64,000 nucleotides of DNA from Cyprinodon diabolis. Taxonomy: Eukaryota > Chordata > Actinopteri > Cyprinodontiformes > Cyprinodontidae. Within the stretch, counting starts at the first letter, position 1. The number at the start of each line of letters is the position of its first letter. A model generated the notes under the pieces. It worked only from the letters and a program-made list of their open reading frames with translations. It did not search any database and had not been told where the DNA came from. The position numbers were made by a program, and so were the translations under genes. Shown here in pieces: positions 10,951 to 21,781 of this stretch. Location of the stretch: positions 2,149,416-2,213,415 of the forward strand of contig CM060064.1 in NCBI GenBank assembly GCA_030533445.1, written 5' to 3'.

Positions 10951-11640
10951 CTATCCTTGTGGGGACTCTTCATAGACTTCCATTCATTCAGCCTAACTGT
11001 GACCCTTAACCTAAAGCTAACAGGTTTATAGATAACCCTAATCCAAACTAATCTCTGTTCACACCTTAGTGCTGAACCTGACCCAACCCCAGGGGCGGAT
11101 TTAGGAAATTTGGGGCCCTAGGTAAAGGCAGGCAGGGGGCCCTCTGAATGGAGAAGACAGCTCATAAAACGGACCCATTTTACAGAGAAATGTTAACAGA
11201 ATAGACATCCGTTATTTGTTCTAGGTTTTGTCCCTCTCGCTAGGTGAAGCAGCTAGGTTTGGCGCTAGGAGCTTCTTTGAAATCAAAGAGGTTCTAGAGG
11301 GGTCTGAAAATTGGCTAAATAAATAAATAAAAATAAATACTAAAGCGTTAAGTTGGCAACACTGCTCTTCACATATTATATGCGTTCTGATGGCGTTTTT
11401 TTTTTTTTTAAACATAATAAACGTGAATAAATAAGGAATAGTTGTATTAATGATACATGTAAACTGCATTTTATGGGGCGCCTAGAAACTTCAGGCCCTA
11501 GGTAACTGCCTACTATTGCCTAATGGTAAACCCCCCCTGCCCAACCCTAAACCAGCATTGTACCCATGGGAACCAGGCATTAGTTCCCAGCTGGTCCCCA
11601 CAACGTGCTATGATTTATGGAAAATGATCCCCACAAGGTA
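10951..11640. mobile_element. older MITE with CCTTGTGGGGAC ends, host of a nested MITE
   Basis: CCTTGTGGGGAC at the left and its inverse GTCCCCACAAGG-like GATCCCCACAAGG at the right bracket sequence with repeated TAACCCTAA-type words. The block is interrupted by the 450-bp MITE at 11,090-11,539, which is therefore younger. Confidence 0.55.
11090..11539. mobile_element. hAT MITE with 8-bp target duplication
   Basis: It begins CAGGGGCGGATTTAGG and ends CCCCCCCTG. A perfect 8-bp duplication CCCAACCC lies at 11,082-11,089 and 11,540-11,547. No transposase remains. It is inserted in an older MITE. Confidence 0.8.
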
Positions 11641-12129
11641 AGACATACCCAGCCAGCGCTGACTGGAGGATTGTGTGTGTTTGAGCTTATGAGGGAAAGA
11701 GCCCACAGGGAGGCGGGTGAAAACAGAGTTTATATGGATCCGTCCTGACCTCCGGGAGCCGCAGGAAAAGTGAGCACAGCAGAGTTTATCAAATTACTAC
11801 TGATCTCTGGTGACTGAGTGCCCTTCCAGGCAAACACCTCAGAGGGAGGAAATCTGTGATTCACGGCTCCCTACTGCCACCAAGTGGACAAAATCTAATC
11901 AGTTCAACATCATCAGGGTGGTTTTTAAGAAAAGCAAATCTATTAAGCTGATTCATTGTTTCTAATTTCAGACCATTATTTCATTGAAAAAGTCTAGAAT
12001 TTATTCCCACAGCCATTCACCCATTCCCCAATCAATTCCCCTGGAATGAAAAGAAGCAAAGAGAAAAACAATATTATGATATTTGCTCCTTAATTCATTA
12101 AATGGTAACTATTTACATTGTTTACAGCC

Positions 12130-13388
12130 ATCTTTTCTTTTCTTCTCCATATTTTCTCCTCCTTATCTCCACCTCCCTCTTTTCTCCTCCTTCTTTTCTC
12201 CTCCATCTTTTCTTATCCCTCTTTTCTCCCCTTTTTTTCTCCTCCTTTTCTTCTCCATATTTTCTCCTCCTTATCTCCACCTCCCTCTTTTCTCCTCCTT
12301 ATTTTCTCCTCCATCTTTTCTTATCCCTCTTTTCTCCCCATCTTTTCTCCTCCTTATTTTCTCCTCCATCTTTTCTTATCCCTCTTTTCTCCCCTTTTTT
12401 TCTCCTCCTTCTTTTCTTCTCCATATTTTCTCCTCCTTATCTCCTCATTATTTTCACCTCCCTCTTTTCTCCTCCTTATTTTCTCCTCCATCTTTTCTTA
12501 TCCATCTTTTCTCCCCTTTTTTTCTCCTCCTTCTTTTCTGCTCCATATTTTCTCCTTCTTTTCTCCTCATTCTTTTCATCTCCTTCTTTTCTCCTCCACC
12601 TTTTCTTCTCCATCTTTTCTCCTCTTTCTTTTCATCTCCTTCTTTTCTCCTCCTTCTTCTCCATCTTTTCTTATCCCTCTTTTCTCCTCCTTCTTTTTTC
12701 CTCCATATTTTTTTATCCCTCTTTTATCCTCCATCTTTTTTACTCCCTCTATACACCTCCTTCTTTTCTCCTCCTTCTTTTCTCCTCCATCTTTTCTTAT
12801 CCCTCTTTTCTCCCCTTTTTTTCTCCTCCTTCTTTTCTTCTCCATATTTTCTCCTCCTTATCTCCACCTCCCTCTTTTCTCCTCCTTATTTTCTCCTCCA
12901 TCTTTTCTTATCCCTCTTTTCTCCCCATCTTTTCTCCTCCTTATTTTCTCCTCCATCTTTTCTTATCCCTCTTTTCTCCCATTTTTTTCTCCTCCTTCTT
13001 TTCTTCTCCATATTTTCTCCTCCTGATCTCCTCATTATTTTCACCTCCCTCTTTTCTCCTCCTTATTTTCTCCTCCATCTTTTCTTATCCATCTTTTCTC
13101 CCCTTTTTTTCTCCTCCTTCTTTTCTGCTCCATATTTTCTCCTTCTTTTCTCCTCATTCTTTTCATCTCCTTCTTTTCTTCTCCACCTTTTCTTCTCCAT
13201 CTTTTCTCCTCATTCTTTTCATCTCCTTCTTTTCTCCTCCTTCTTCTCCATCTTTTCTCCTCCCTCTTTTCTCCTCCTTCTTTTTTCCTCCATATTTTTT
13301 TATCCCTCTTTTATCCTCCATCTTTTTTACTCCCTCTATACACCTCCTTCTTTTCTCCTCCTTCTTTTCTGCTCTGCTCTCCATCCTA
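12130..13388 (+). repeat. polypyrimidine (CT-rich) tandem array
   Basis: About 1.25 kb is almost purely C and T on this strand, built from words such as TTTTCTCCTCC, TTATC and CCTCTTTTC. A larger unit of about 587 bp is repeated. The word CTCCTCATTATTTTCACC occurs at 12,441 and 13,028, and CTTTTATCCTCCATC at 12,721 and 13,308. Inside the first unit a segment is repeated about 107 bp apart. All three forward frames are open simply because no pyrimidine-only codon is a stop. Confidence 0.95.
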
Positions 13389-14519
13389 CAGAGGATGGTT
13401 TTATTAAATATGGACCAGACAGCTGTTTACCAACAGCTGCATTAAAGCAATAAAGCAAAGACATCTTCAGAACCGGCCGCTCTGCATCTGGACAGAGAAA
13501 CTTCAGTTAAAAACCCCCAGTGGAGGAATTTATAAAAGTCTTCAATTAAAAACCAACTGGTGATCTCCAATGGAGGATTTTACAGGGCGCCATCGCCACA
13601 AACTGGTTTTTCTCGGTTATTAATGGGGGTGTTTTAAACCAGTATCCTTTCCGCGGTCTGTCTGAAAATGTGTTTCATGTTTTTATGGAAAAAAACAAGA
13701 GTAAAGACCATTTTTAGCCTTTTAATTCATGTTTTTAGTTTTTGGGGATTTTTTTTCAAATGCTCTATTCATAGGAGGAGTTTGCCAGAACAGGAGAAAT
13801 AAGTCAAAGGCCCGACTTTTAAATGTTTTAATCTGTGAAGCAAAGATGGTGGTTTACCTGTCCGCAGAGACAGAGTGCAGGAGGGAGCTCACCTTGACGC
13901 CGTGGATCTGTGGAAGGTTAAACCCAGGATAAGGCTGGAGTTTAGCTTCCACAGAGACGCACAGAGCATGGAGGATTTATTCAGCTGTGGGGTTTTAACA
14001 ACATTTTATGTTCTGTGTCAGATGAAGGAAAACTACAGTTTAACATTTAATGATTTTCAGCCGACACTTGTTTTTACCTTAATAGTGATTTTTATGTAAA
14101 ATTATGACACCGCGGTCTAATTCTGCATTATGAAAAATAGTGATTTGCAATGATCATGTTTTAATACAACGGTACGGAATTTAATTGTATTTAGTTCTAA
14201 CTAAAATATTCCGACATATTTTAAAAAATTCATGGTTAATTGTAAAGATGTACTCATATTTGTGCAGGTCTTTCCCTCTGCGGGACGCCATTTCTCCTCT
14301 TGCTGAATGAGTTTGCAAAGTATTCTGGGAATCTACTTTGTTCCAAGGTCAGCTCCTGACCTCACTCAGTCTGAGGGATAATTTAAGGGATGGAGGGCTC
14401 TTCCTCCTAGCTTTTACAACTATTGGGCCACACTGCCCTTACACACGAATGCACAAAACCGAATGCAAGTGAGAGCAATGGGACTGGGCCTTCGATCTAG
14501 ACTCAACTTTATGTATCTC
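13389..14519. other. no gene seen
   Basis: This is unique-looking sequence with short open frames only and no clear splice-supported exon. Confidence 0.4.
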
Positions 14520-15140
14520 CCACTGATCAGGCTCCTCTGATGGGTGAGACAGTGTGCAAAGAGTGACTAGCATTGTCCATAATGTCCAGCAGTTTGTTAA
14601 GTTTCCTTGTCTCTGCCACCGTCCTCAGAGGATCCAGCTTCCAGCCAATCACAGAGCCGGCTGGCCTCACCAGTTTGACCAGTCTGGAGGTATCCTTCAT
14701 GGATGTGCTGCTCCCCCAGCACCCCACAGTGTAGAAGAGGACCCTGCATCCGCAGACTGGTAGAACATCTCCACCAGCTTATTGCAGATGTTGAAGGACC
14801 TCGGTCTCCTCAGGAAGTCCATCCCGCTCTCTGTCTTCCTGTGCAGGTGGTTGGTGTGTGTTAACCAGTCCAGTTTATTATCCAGCCACTCTCCAATCCA
14901 CAGCCTCCGCCTCAGCCTCCTGCAGTAGTACCGGCTCAGTCTTTGGTCCGTTCCTCCCACAGTCTATGACCAGCAACTTCGTCTTGGAGATGTTGAGCTC
15001 CAGGTGGTTGGTGCAGCACCAGGTGGTGAAGTCCCCCACCAGACTCCTGTCCCTGACCCTGATACACCCTACAATGGCTGTTCATCCTTCTGGATGTGAC
15101 ACAGCTCAGAGTTGTAGCAGAAGTCTGAGGTGAATAAGAG
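14520..15140 (-). pseudogene. non-LTR retrotransposon ORF2 C-terminal remnant
   Basis: Minus-strand translation gives pieces typical of the end of fish LINE ORF2 proteins: LDNKLDWLTHTNHLHRKTES with FLRRPRSFNICNKLVEMFYQS, then GCWGSSTSMKDTSRLVKLVR and RKLNKLLDIMDNASHSLHT. The pieces lie in different frames, so the copy is frameshifted. The RT catalytic region is absent. Confidence 0.7.
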
Positions 15141-15663
15141 GTGTGGAAGAAAAATAAATTACATTAGGATTTCTTCTCATCCGTAATTGGCGACAGTCAG
15201 AACAACTGAGTCGCCGAGCGGCTGATTAGGGGAATCCTTGTTGACACGTTCAAAAGTTCAGGCCAACATGATCAGTCCAACAGATCCTTTTGTTTTATTG
15301 ATCTTCAAAACATGCAATGCAGCATACAAGAAAAAAACGAATCAACAAGTTCGAGCCGTGATAAAGCGCAGAAGAGAACTAAAAAACAAACATCCAAAGC
15401 TTAAAGCGGTCAGCAAAAAGTAGACATCCCCATCAGCACTCACTGAAACTCCTCAGGTGAGCAAAACAGGTGATCTTACAAATCACTGCTGACACCATGT
15501 GATCAAACTATGCCTATCCACCACATCCGTTTTTATTTCACTGCAAAAAGAAGGTTCTCCATTTTGCATTAAAACCGCGTAAAAAAAATTAAAACTAAAT
15601 AGCTGCTTATTTTTGGTTGGACATCCTGAGGGATAATGTGCAGACAAGAACTTTTCTGAATTT

Positions 15664-16070
15664 TGTTTTGGCAAGGCAAGGCAAATTTATTTGTATAGCC
15701 CAATTCAGTACAAATACAATGCAAAGTGCTTTACATGATTAAAATATAGGAAAATAGAACATATTCAGAGCAAGTAGAAGAAAAAATTTAAAATAAATAA
15801 TAAAAAAAATGCAGAAACAAGAAAGAACATTAAAAGCAGTTGGACTAAAGAAAATAAAAAAAGTTGTACTAATGATGTCTAAGTTGAACTGTTTAACTAG
15901 AACAGTTGAAGGCAATCCTAAACAAATGTGTTTTTAGTCTTGATTTAAAGGAACTCAGGCTTTTCGCGTTTTTACAGTTTTCTGGAAGTTTGTTCCAGAT
16001 AAGTGGATCATAGGAACTATTTTGGCTTTGTTTGTTTCTTTGTTCCCATTAAATAAATGTTGTAACCACT
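15664..16070 (-). mobile_element. LINE 3' end remnant (minus strand)
   Basis: GGCAAGGCAAATTTATTTG at 15,671 is the reverse of a common fish LINE tail (short repeats after TACAAATAAATTTGCC). It is followed by TGCAAAGTGCTTTACAT, which is also characteristic. No coding part is preserved. Confidence 0.55.
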
Positions 16071-16075
16071 GATAT

Positions 16076-16300
16076 AGGCCGTTTCTCAATCTGTGTACTG
16101 GTGCGTCCTCGTGTGCTCGTGAAACGTCATCAGCCTCAGCTCCAGCACTGTTTTCAATGCACAAGAACAAGAAGGCCGAGAACGGACAAAGCCCTCTGAT
16201 GTTGTTCTCGCCCCTCCCTCTTTACCCAGCATGCATCAGAGCAGCATGCATCCGTTCTCCAAATTGACAGCTGTCCCAGCATGCAGCTTCCAGGTGAGCT
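16076..16300. mobile_element. fragment of GTTTCTCAAT-end element
   Basis: GGCCGTTTCTCAATCTGTG followed by CGTCCTCGTGTGCTCGTG matches the inverse of 32,520-32,570. A segment with CCCAGCATGCAT matches the inverse of about 32,370-32,430. It is a partial copy of the same family as the element at 29,957-32,572. Confidence 0.55.
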
Positions 16301-18170
16301 TCCGATATCTGTAATCGGATTACATAGATCTGAAATTCATTTTTAGACATCCAGAATGTTTATTTTAGATTGGACTAATGTCAATTCGGATACATGAAAG
16401 TAATAGCCCAATACACATGAATGGGGAAAGTATCGTTATTTGTACTAGTAAGAATCACATTTAGACAGTGTTGGGGAGTAACGGATTACGTTACGTAATT
16501 TAATTACAAAAACAGAGTAACTGAAATTCGTGACAGTTACGATGAGAAAATATGTAATTCAGTTACAGTTACTTCTGAAAATATTAAGAATTACAAATTT
16601 AGTTACATTTTTAAAAAAATATAAGAAAAACGTTTGCGAAATAAGTAATGATATTTTATTGCTTCGCGCCCTGTATCGCCGTTTCCCGCTACGGCTCCTT
16701 GTCTCTATCATATTTGCCACTCTGATGATCCATCCTGTGCTGGTGGAGCCTCCTTGAGGAACAATAAGCGAGCGGACGGTTCTATTTCAGCTCAAGCAGC
16801 GCATCAAAAATCACAGCCTTCCAGCACTGAAAATTTAAAGAGCATTTCATTTACATCTGTGAAAATGGCTCAAATGTAACCGTGCAGTGCAAGAAGTGTT
16901 TGCCGGCTATCAACCTGAACCTGCTTGTGTTAGTCTGCAAACTGCGTAAATGGTAAAACCTGGGGGAGGAACAGAAAAGCCCCATGAGAGGAGTCTGAGA
17001 AAATCTTCCATGCCTGGTGCTGGCATCTCTTCTTGTGGACATCCTGTGATCGCCTGTCAGCAGTTCCCTCTCAGCTTAGTGCTTTTTTAAGGTTCACATT
17101 CAGTTCTCCAAAATTAAATGTTGAACATGGGTCGATACTCATTAAAACCTTAAAGTAATCAAAAAGTAATCAAAAGTAGTTACATTACTTTAAAATGTAA
17201 TCGAAAAAGTTACACTACAATTACATTTTAAACAAGGTAACTTGTAACTGTAACGGATTACATTTTTAGAGTAACTTACTCAACACTGCATTTAGATATC
17301 TGAAGTCTTAATTTTAGATAGAAAATTTTAGATAGAACTTACTTGTACAAATTTGTGTCCAAAGTAACTAAAATTTAATTTCTGCTGGTAAGAATGTAAT
17401 TATGCTTAAATACGATTCTAACTAGGATTGTTGCAGTTGTGACCAGGCAGAACGCTTTAGTGTTATCTATAATAGAAATGTGACTGTCAGCCTGCCTATT
17501 TTATCTTAAAATGGAGCCTCATTATTCTTTAGAAAGTTAGTCAAACAATGTTTTTAAGTATCTAAAACTGCATGTTGGATCAGCATTATTAAAATGTCGA
17601 TATCTGAAATTCCAATTGAACTAGTCACATATCATTATTTGATATCTGTAAGGACATTTCTATAATTAGAAATATATTTTTGATGTTTATAATTGGATAT
17701 TTAGAATATTATATTCATTTTTATATCTAAAATAGTCATTTTGACTAGCAGTAAATCTTTTATTGAGATCAGAATTCAGGTTTAGATAGGAAGAATGTTA
17801 TTTTAGAGATCTAGAAATAAAAGCCCAATACACATGAATGGAAAATGTGACGCCATTTGTACTAGTAAGAATTATATATTAGATATCTGAAATGTTTACT
17901 TTGACTAGGAAAAAATACTTCTGAGACATCAGAAATATATATTCAGTCAAGCTAATAAATGTCAAAACGGCCACTTAAGATTTGTAAAGATTTCTAGGCA
18001 TCTGAAAGTTTATTCTTTCTTACTAGCACAATTATATGTGTTGCATCCTGAAATTTAATTTTTGTAAGCTAATGTGTAATTTAGGATATCTATATGTAAA
18101 TTTATGACTAGTAGGAATTTAGTTTTGACCAGAAAGAATTTTATTTTAAAGATCAACAAATGGAACAGAA
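16300..18170. repeat. degenerate AT-rich repeat (AGATATCTGAAAT / ACTAGTAAGAAT words)
   Basis: Variants of AGATATCTGAAAT and TTGACTAGTAAGAAT recur many times from about 16,300 to 18,140, interrupted by the hAT element at 16,466-17,288. The phrase CAATACACATGAATGG occurs on both sides (about 16,410 and 17,827). It looks like a decayed tandem or palindromic repeat. There is no gene. Confidence 0.6.
16466..17288. mobile_element. hAT element with perfect 8-bp duplication
   Basis: The ends are CAGTGTTGGGGAGTAACG and the inverse CAACACTG. CATTTAGA is duplicated at 16,458-16,465 and 17,289-17,296. Sub-terminal TTACATTTT/AGTTACA-type repeats are typical of this hAT group. It is 823 bp, with no intact transposase. 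Confidence 0.85.
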
Positions 18171-18239
18171 GAAAGGAAAGCGCTTCTAATAAATGTCAAC
18201 ACGGCCTGCCATACAGGACCAGACAAAGGTCAATCTTCA

Positions 18240-18390
18240 TTGGTCAGAATCACCTGTGACGTTTACTTCGTAGCCAATCAGAGAGGCGTCATCCCGGCGG
18301 TTAGTGACACTCAAAACACCATGAGCAGAGAGAAGAAGATGAAGGTGTTTGAGCTGTTCTGAGGAGCTGCCATTACAGACCCAGATCTGA
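18240..18390 (+). promoter_or_regulatory. CEP162: probable CEP162 promoter and non-coding first exon
   Basis: A CRE-like TGACGT (18,257-18,262) and a CCAAT box (18,274-18,278) precede a short transcribed-looking segment ending at donor GTGAGT (18,391). The segment contains a 13-codon upstream ORF (18,321-18,362) in a good start context (ACACCATGA). The next CEP162 piece is the exon with the true start codon at 21,722. No X-box match was found here. The role is inferred from position and the donor. Confidence 0.45.
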
Positions 18391-18577
18391 GTGAGTAGAA
18401 CAGCCCAGCAGTGAGGCCGCCTCCTTACCGAGGAGCCTTTATTAAAGCAACAGACCCGCTGAATGCGATGCTAACTTCTGTGGCTAAGCGATTAGCCTCT
18501 GCTAGCTGCATTAAGTTTATTAAACACAGAGGGAAAAGCGGCTGTTGTCCGTTAAATGAATAAATACCTCACCCACG

Positions 18578-19829
18578 GATCTCTATCTGTTCACTGGATT
18601 AGTGATTGCCCGAAAAAAGTGAAGCCACTGGCCGCCATCTTGGTACTCCCCACTCCCACTGAGACGCGTCATAAAAATGCCTCCCTGTGCAGCAAAACCT
18701 TTACACTGATGATTAACCTGAGTCATCCACTTACACTGAGTCTGATGTTAGGAAATAGACAGTAATTCACTGTGAAATGTTAATTTAGTCATTCTTTATT
18801 CAGTGGATGGTGCTGTAGTGTTTGGTTTATTTCTCATTTCAAGTCATGAGCTGAAATATATAAATATGCTAATATATTGCTGGTTATATTGATGAAAAAA
18901 TTAGCAACATTTTGAAAGGCTAATGCACAGACAGCATAGCAGTATATGGCATCAGTAATGCATCATCTGCATAGAGGGAAATACTGCATAATTAACAGAC
19001 ATGAAGTGGCCATTCAGTCTGGATGTGAAATCTGGAAATGAAATGTAAGATCAGCTGATTGTGGAAGCAGCATCTTTAACATATTTAACATAAAAAAGGA
19101 AATAAAAAAATCCCATTTAGGGTCGAGTGATTTTCTGGCTTCATTTATTCTGCTGTTTATATGAAAATGTTCTTTTATTTTAAAGTATTTTCTTCCCTAT
19201 GCAGCGTTGGAGCTTCCATCATCCATCATTAAACAGCTCATTGGGTAAAACCAGCAGCTGCAAACATTTTTAATGTCTTCCAGCTGCAGGACCTATAATC
19301 TGCTTTTTTTAACAGGCATTTTTACAGTTTGGATGTAGTTACACTTCTAATGCAGGTCAGCTCTCAGAGGTGATTATTGTTTTATATGTGTTTTTATGAT
19401 ACAAAATTGGAAAAAAAAACTATTAATCTTATGTGGAATCAAAAATCGTAGATTTTATTGAAGCCATGTCACTCAGCTTTACTTCCTTTAGTAAGTAATT
19501 TAGGTCATTACCATGCAAGCGTTGAGTTGCATATTATGTTTAGTTTCATAATGACTATGCAATGTGATGGGCCTATTTTATTTTTTTATTCTAAGTTAAA
19601 ATAATCTACTGATGCTGTCAAACAGCCAGTATGTGTCAAAGTGAATAATTAATCTTTATTTAAAAGTCTTAAGTCCCCCTGAAAATTAGAACATCATCAT
19701 TTTTCGATGCTGTAGAGCACAGATTGTTTACATTGCAACCGGTCTAACTTGGGAGTACCAATATGGCGGCGGGTGGCTTCACTATAACCCTGTACTACCA
19801 ACGTGCAATCCAGTGAATAAACAGAGATC
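18578..19829. mobile_element. non-autonomous DNA element with ~80-bp inverted ends
   Basis: GATCTCTATCTGTTCACTGG and the following GTGAAGCCACTGGCCGCCAT match the inverse of 19,735-19,829 over about 80 bp with differences. There is no transposase and no clean target duplication. It lies in the presumed first intron of CEP162. Confidence 0.6.
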
Positions 19830-20194
19830 AATGACCTGATCCGATCAATCAGGAGGAAAAAATGGCTGCCAGCTCATCAGGTCAGACGACAGCTGGAGGT
19901 TTAACAGATAATATCTGCTTTAATGTGAACGTTTTATAACATAATCTAAGGTTATTTGCTTCCTTTTCTCTTCTCGTTGAAAAACCACTAATGATTCACT
20001 GCAACATTTAATTTCACTTTGGGATTAAAGTGTTTTTTTTAATATAATTGACTTGAAATGAAAGCATCAGAGATTGGCTGCTGGTAACCACAGTGGGATG
20101 ACTGGTTTATTAGCTAAACTTCTAAAATGATTCATTTGAGATGATTGGTGAACATTAACCAGCATGTTCTGATCTATCTGTGGGTTTTTAGTGC

Positions 20195-20475
20195 CTAAAC
20201 TAACAGGCTGGTATTCCATGGAGGTAGCATGTTCTCTCTGAGCATGCGTGGGTTCTCTCCTGGTACTCCAGCTTCCTCCCTCAGTTCAAAAACATGACTG
20301 TTAGGTTAATTGGCTTCTCTAAATTCTCCTTAGGTGTGAGTGTGTGTGTGAATGGTTGTTTGTCCTGTTTGTCTCTGTGTTGGACCCCGGGGTGGACCCC
20401 GCCTCTCACCGTAGACAGCTGGAGATAGGAACCAGCACCCCTCGCCACTCCGCTTGGCATAAAGCATGATGGAAA
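20195..20475 (+). mobile_element. decayed LINE/SINE 3' repeat
   Basis: The order of TGTTGGACCCCGGGGTGGAC, CCCCGCCTCTCACCGTAGAC and AGCTGGAGATAGGAACCAGC is that of a very common fish retroelement 3' region. It contains a TGTGTGTG microsatellite and has no coding capacity. Confidence 0.55.
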
Positions 20476-20535
20476 TGAATGAGTCTGTGTGAAATATTCC
20501 ATTACCAGCGTTTAGTAGTGCAGGAGCAATATCAG

Positions 20536-20720
20536 CCTGGTGGTTAGGGCGTGGAGCCTGGAATCCTGAGGTTCAGAGTTCGAGCCCCGCTCTGGCCGAG
20601 ACCCTTAACCCCCCCAGGACGCCCCACGATGGATGCCCACTGCACCCCAAGGGGATGGTTTAAATGCAGAGGTATATTTCTCCAATGAAAAATCAATAAA
20701 GTTCTATTATTATTATTAAA
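20536..20720 (+). mobile_element. tRNA-derived SINE
   Basis: GGTGGTTAGGGCGTGGAGCC (A-box-like) and GTTCAGAGTTCGAGCCCCGC (B-box-like) are spaced as in a tRNA. They are followed by a body and a 3' tail of TATTATTATTA. This is a pol III-type SINE and not a functional tRNA. Confidence 0.75.
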
Positions 20721-21240
20721 GCTCAATGTTATCTGCAGTGAAGAAGCTGGTTCTCCAGTTTAATCCTAATTCCTTCACCTCCCACCGGCGGTGGTAATAA
20801 CCCACAGATCATTAACGTTACGTTCTCTGTCCTGACAGCGGAGGACAAAGTGATTCCAACAGAAATGCTTAAAATATTCATCACTATAATCTTTTTTTCA
20901 AAGTGTAAAAATAAAGTGTTTTATTGGTATCAGGATACTGGAAATGTGTTTTTTTTTCTCTGACACCTTTGATCACTGCTGCACTTTAACGAATGGAAAC
21001 GCCATGAAAGCTGTACAAGATGAAATTAACAATAAAAGTTTCCTAAGTCTAAGAAAGTCTAAGGTGAGATAACCTTTAATCGGACTGGATGATCTGGCTG
21101 AACTATCTCTATAAAGTGCCTTCAGGCGACAGGATGGTGCTATAGAGATTAACAGAATTGAATTTATAAAATGCTTTTTTATTTATTTCTTTGCCACTGA
21201 GACACCTTAAGATGGTGAGAACTCTTTAAAACTATTTTAG

Positions 21241-21324
21241 ACAGATCTAAGATTAACATTAAAAAGAGAAACATCTGAATTTTAGTTCAGATGTTTCTCT
21301 TTTTAATGTTAATCTTAGATCTGT
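21241..21324. repeat. perfect 39-bp hairpin
   Basis: Arms 21,241-21,279 and 21,286-21,324 are perfect inverted copies around the 6-base loop TTTTAG. It lies 355 bp before the CEP162 start-codon exon. It could be a minimal MITE or a recent inverted duplication. A small-RNA precursor is possible but unproven. Confidence 0.9.
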
Positions 21325-21678
21325 AAAACTGGAGTATTTTGTACCAGAGACAAAAAATTGATGTAGGATTTTCCAACTGGGAAGAGACATAAAAAAAAAA
21401 TATTTAATAATAATATAAATACACCATTTTATTGTGATCATTTTATTACTTTAAATATTCATTGCATTGCCTTTAATAAACAGTTTCATTGGGTTTATTT
21501 TCTCTCCCTGTTTCCAGCCTTTTTCTGCAGAAATAAACTTGCTGTGAAAATGATCCATACTGCAGATAGGATGTTCCAGTAGAAATTAAATGAATTTAAA
21601 TGTTTAGACTTGCATGTTACGTCCCCTAATATGATGTTGTTTTAGACTATATATTATATTTTCTTTTTTTTTTTTCAG

Positions 21679-21781
21679 TTTTGGTCCGGAACGAAGGCGG
21701 AGGTTCAGGAGGAGACTTACGATGTCTCACAGCAGGAGCGAGGAAGAGCTGGATGCTGATTTTGAGAAGTTCCTGAAAGAG
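21679..21781 (+). CDS. CEP162: CEP162 coding exon 1 (start codon at 21,722)
   Basis: The acceptor TTTTTTCAG is followed by 43 nt of 5' UTR and then the start codon. Residues 1-20 contain [14 protein letters not shown], matching the vertebrate N-terminus. The donor GTAGTC is weak but the phase (0) fits. Confidence 0.9.

Noticed and set aside
12083..13453. Reading frames of 302-456 codons in all three plus frames
   Set aside because: They exist only because pyrimidine-only sequence cannot contain stop codons. The composition is Ser/Phe/Leu/Pro repeats dictated by the array.
20536..20620. tRNA gene
   Set aside because: The A- and B-box-like words belong to a SINE head. The sequence does not close a convincing cloverleaf, and a SINE body and ATT tail follow.
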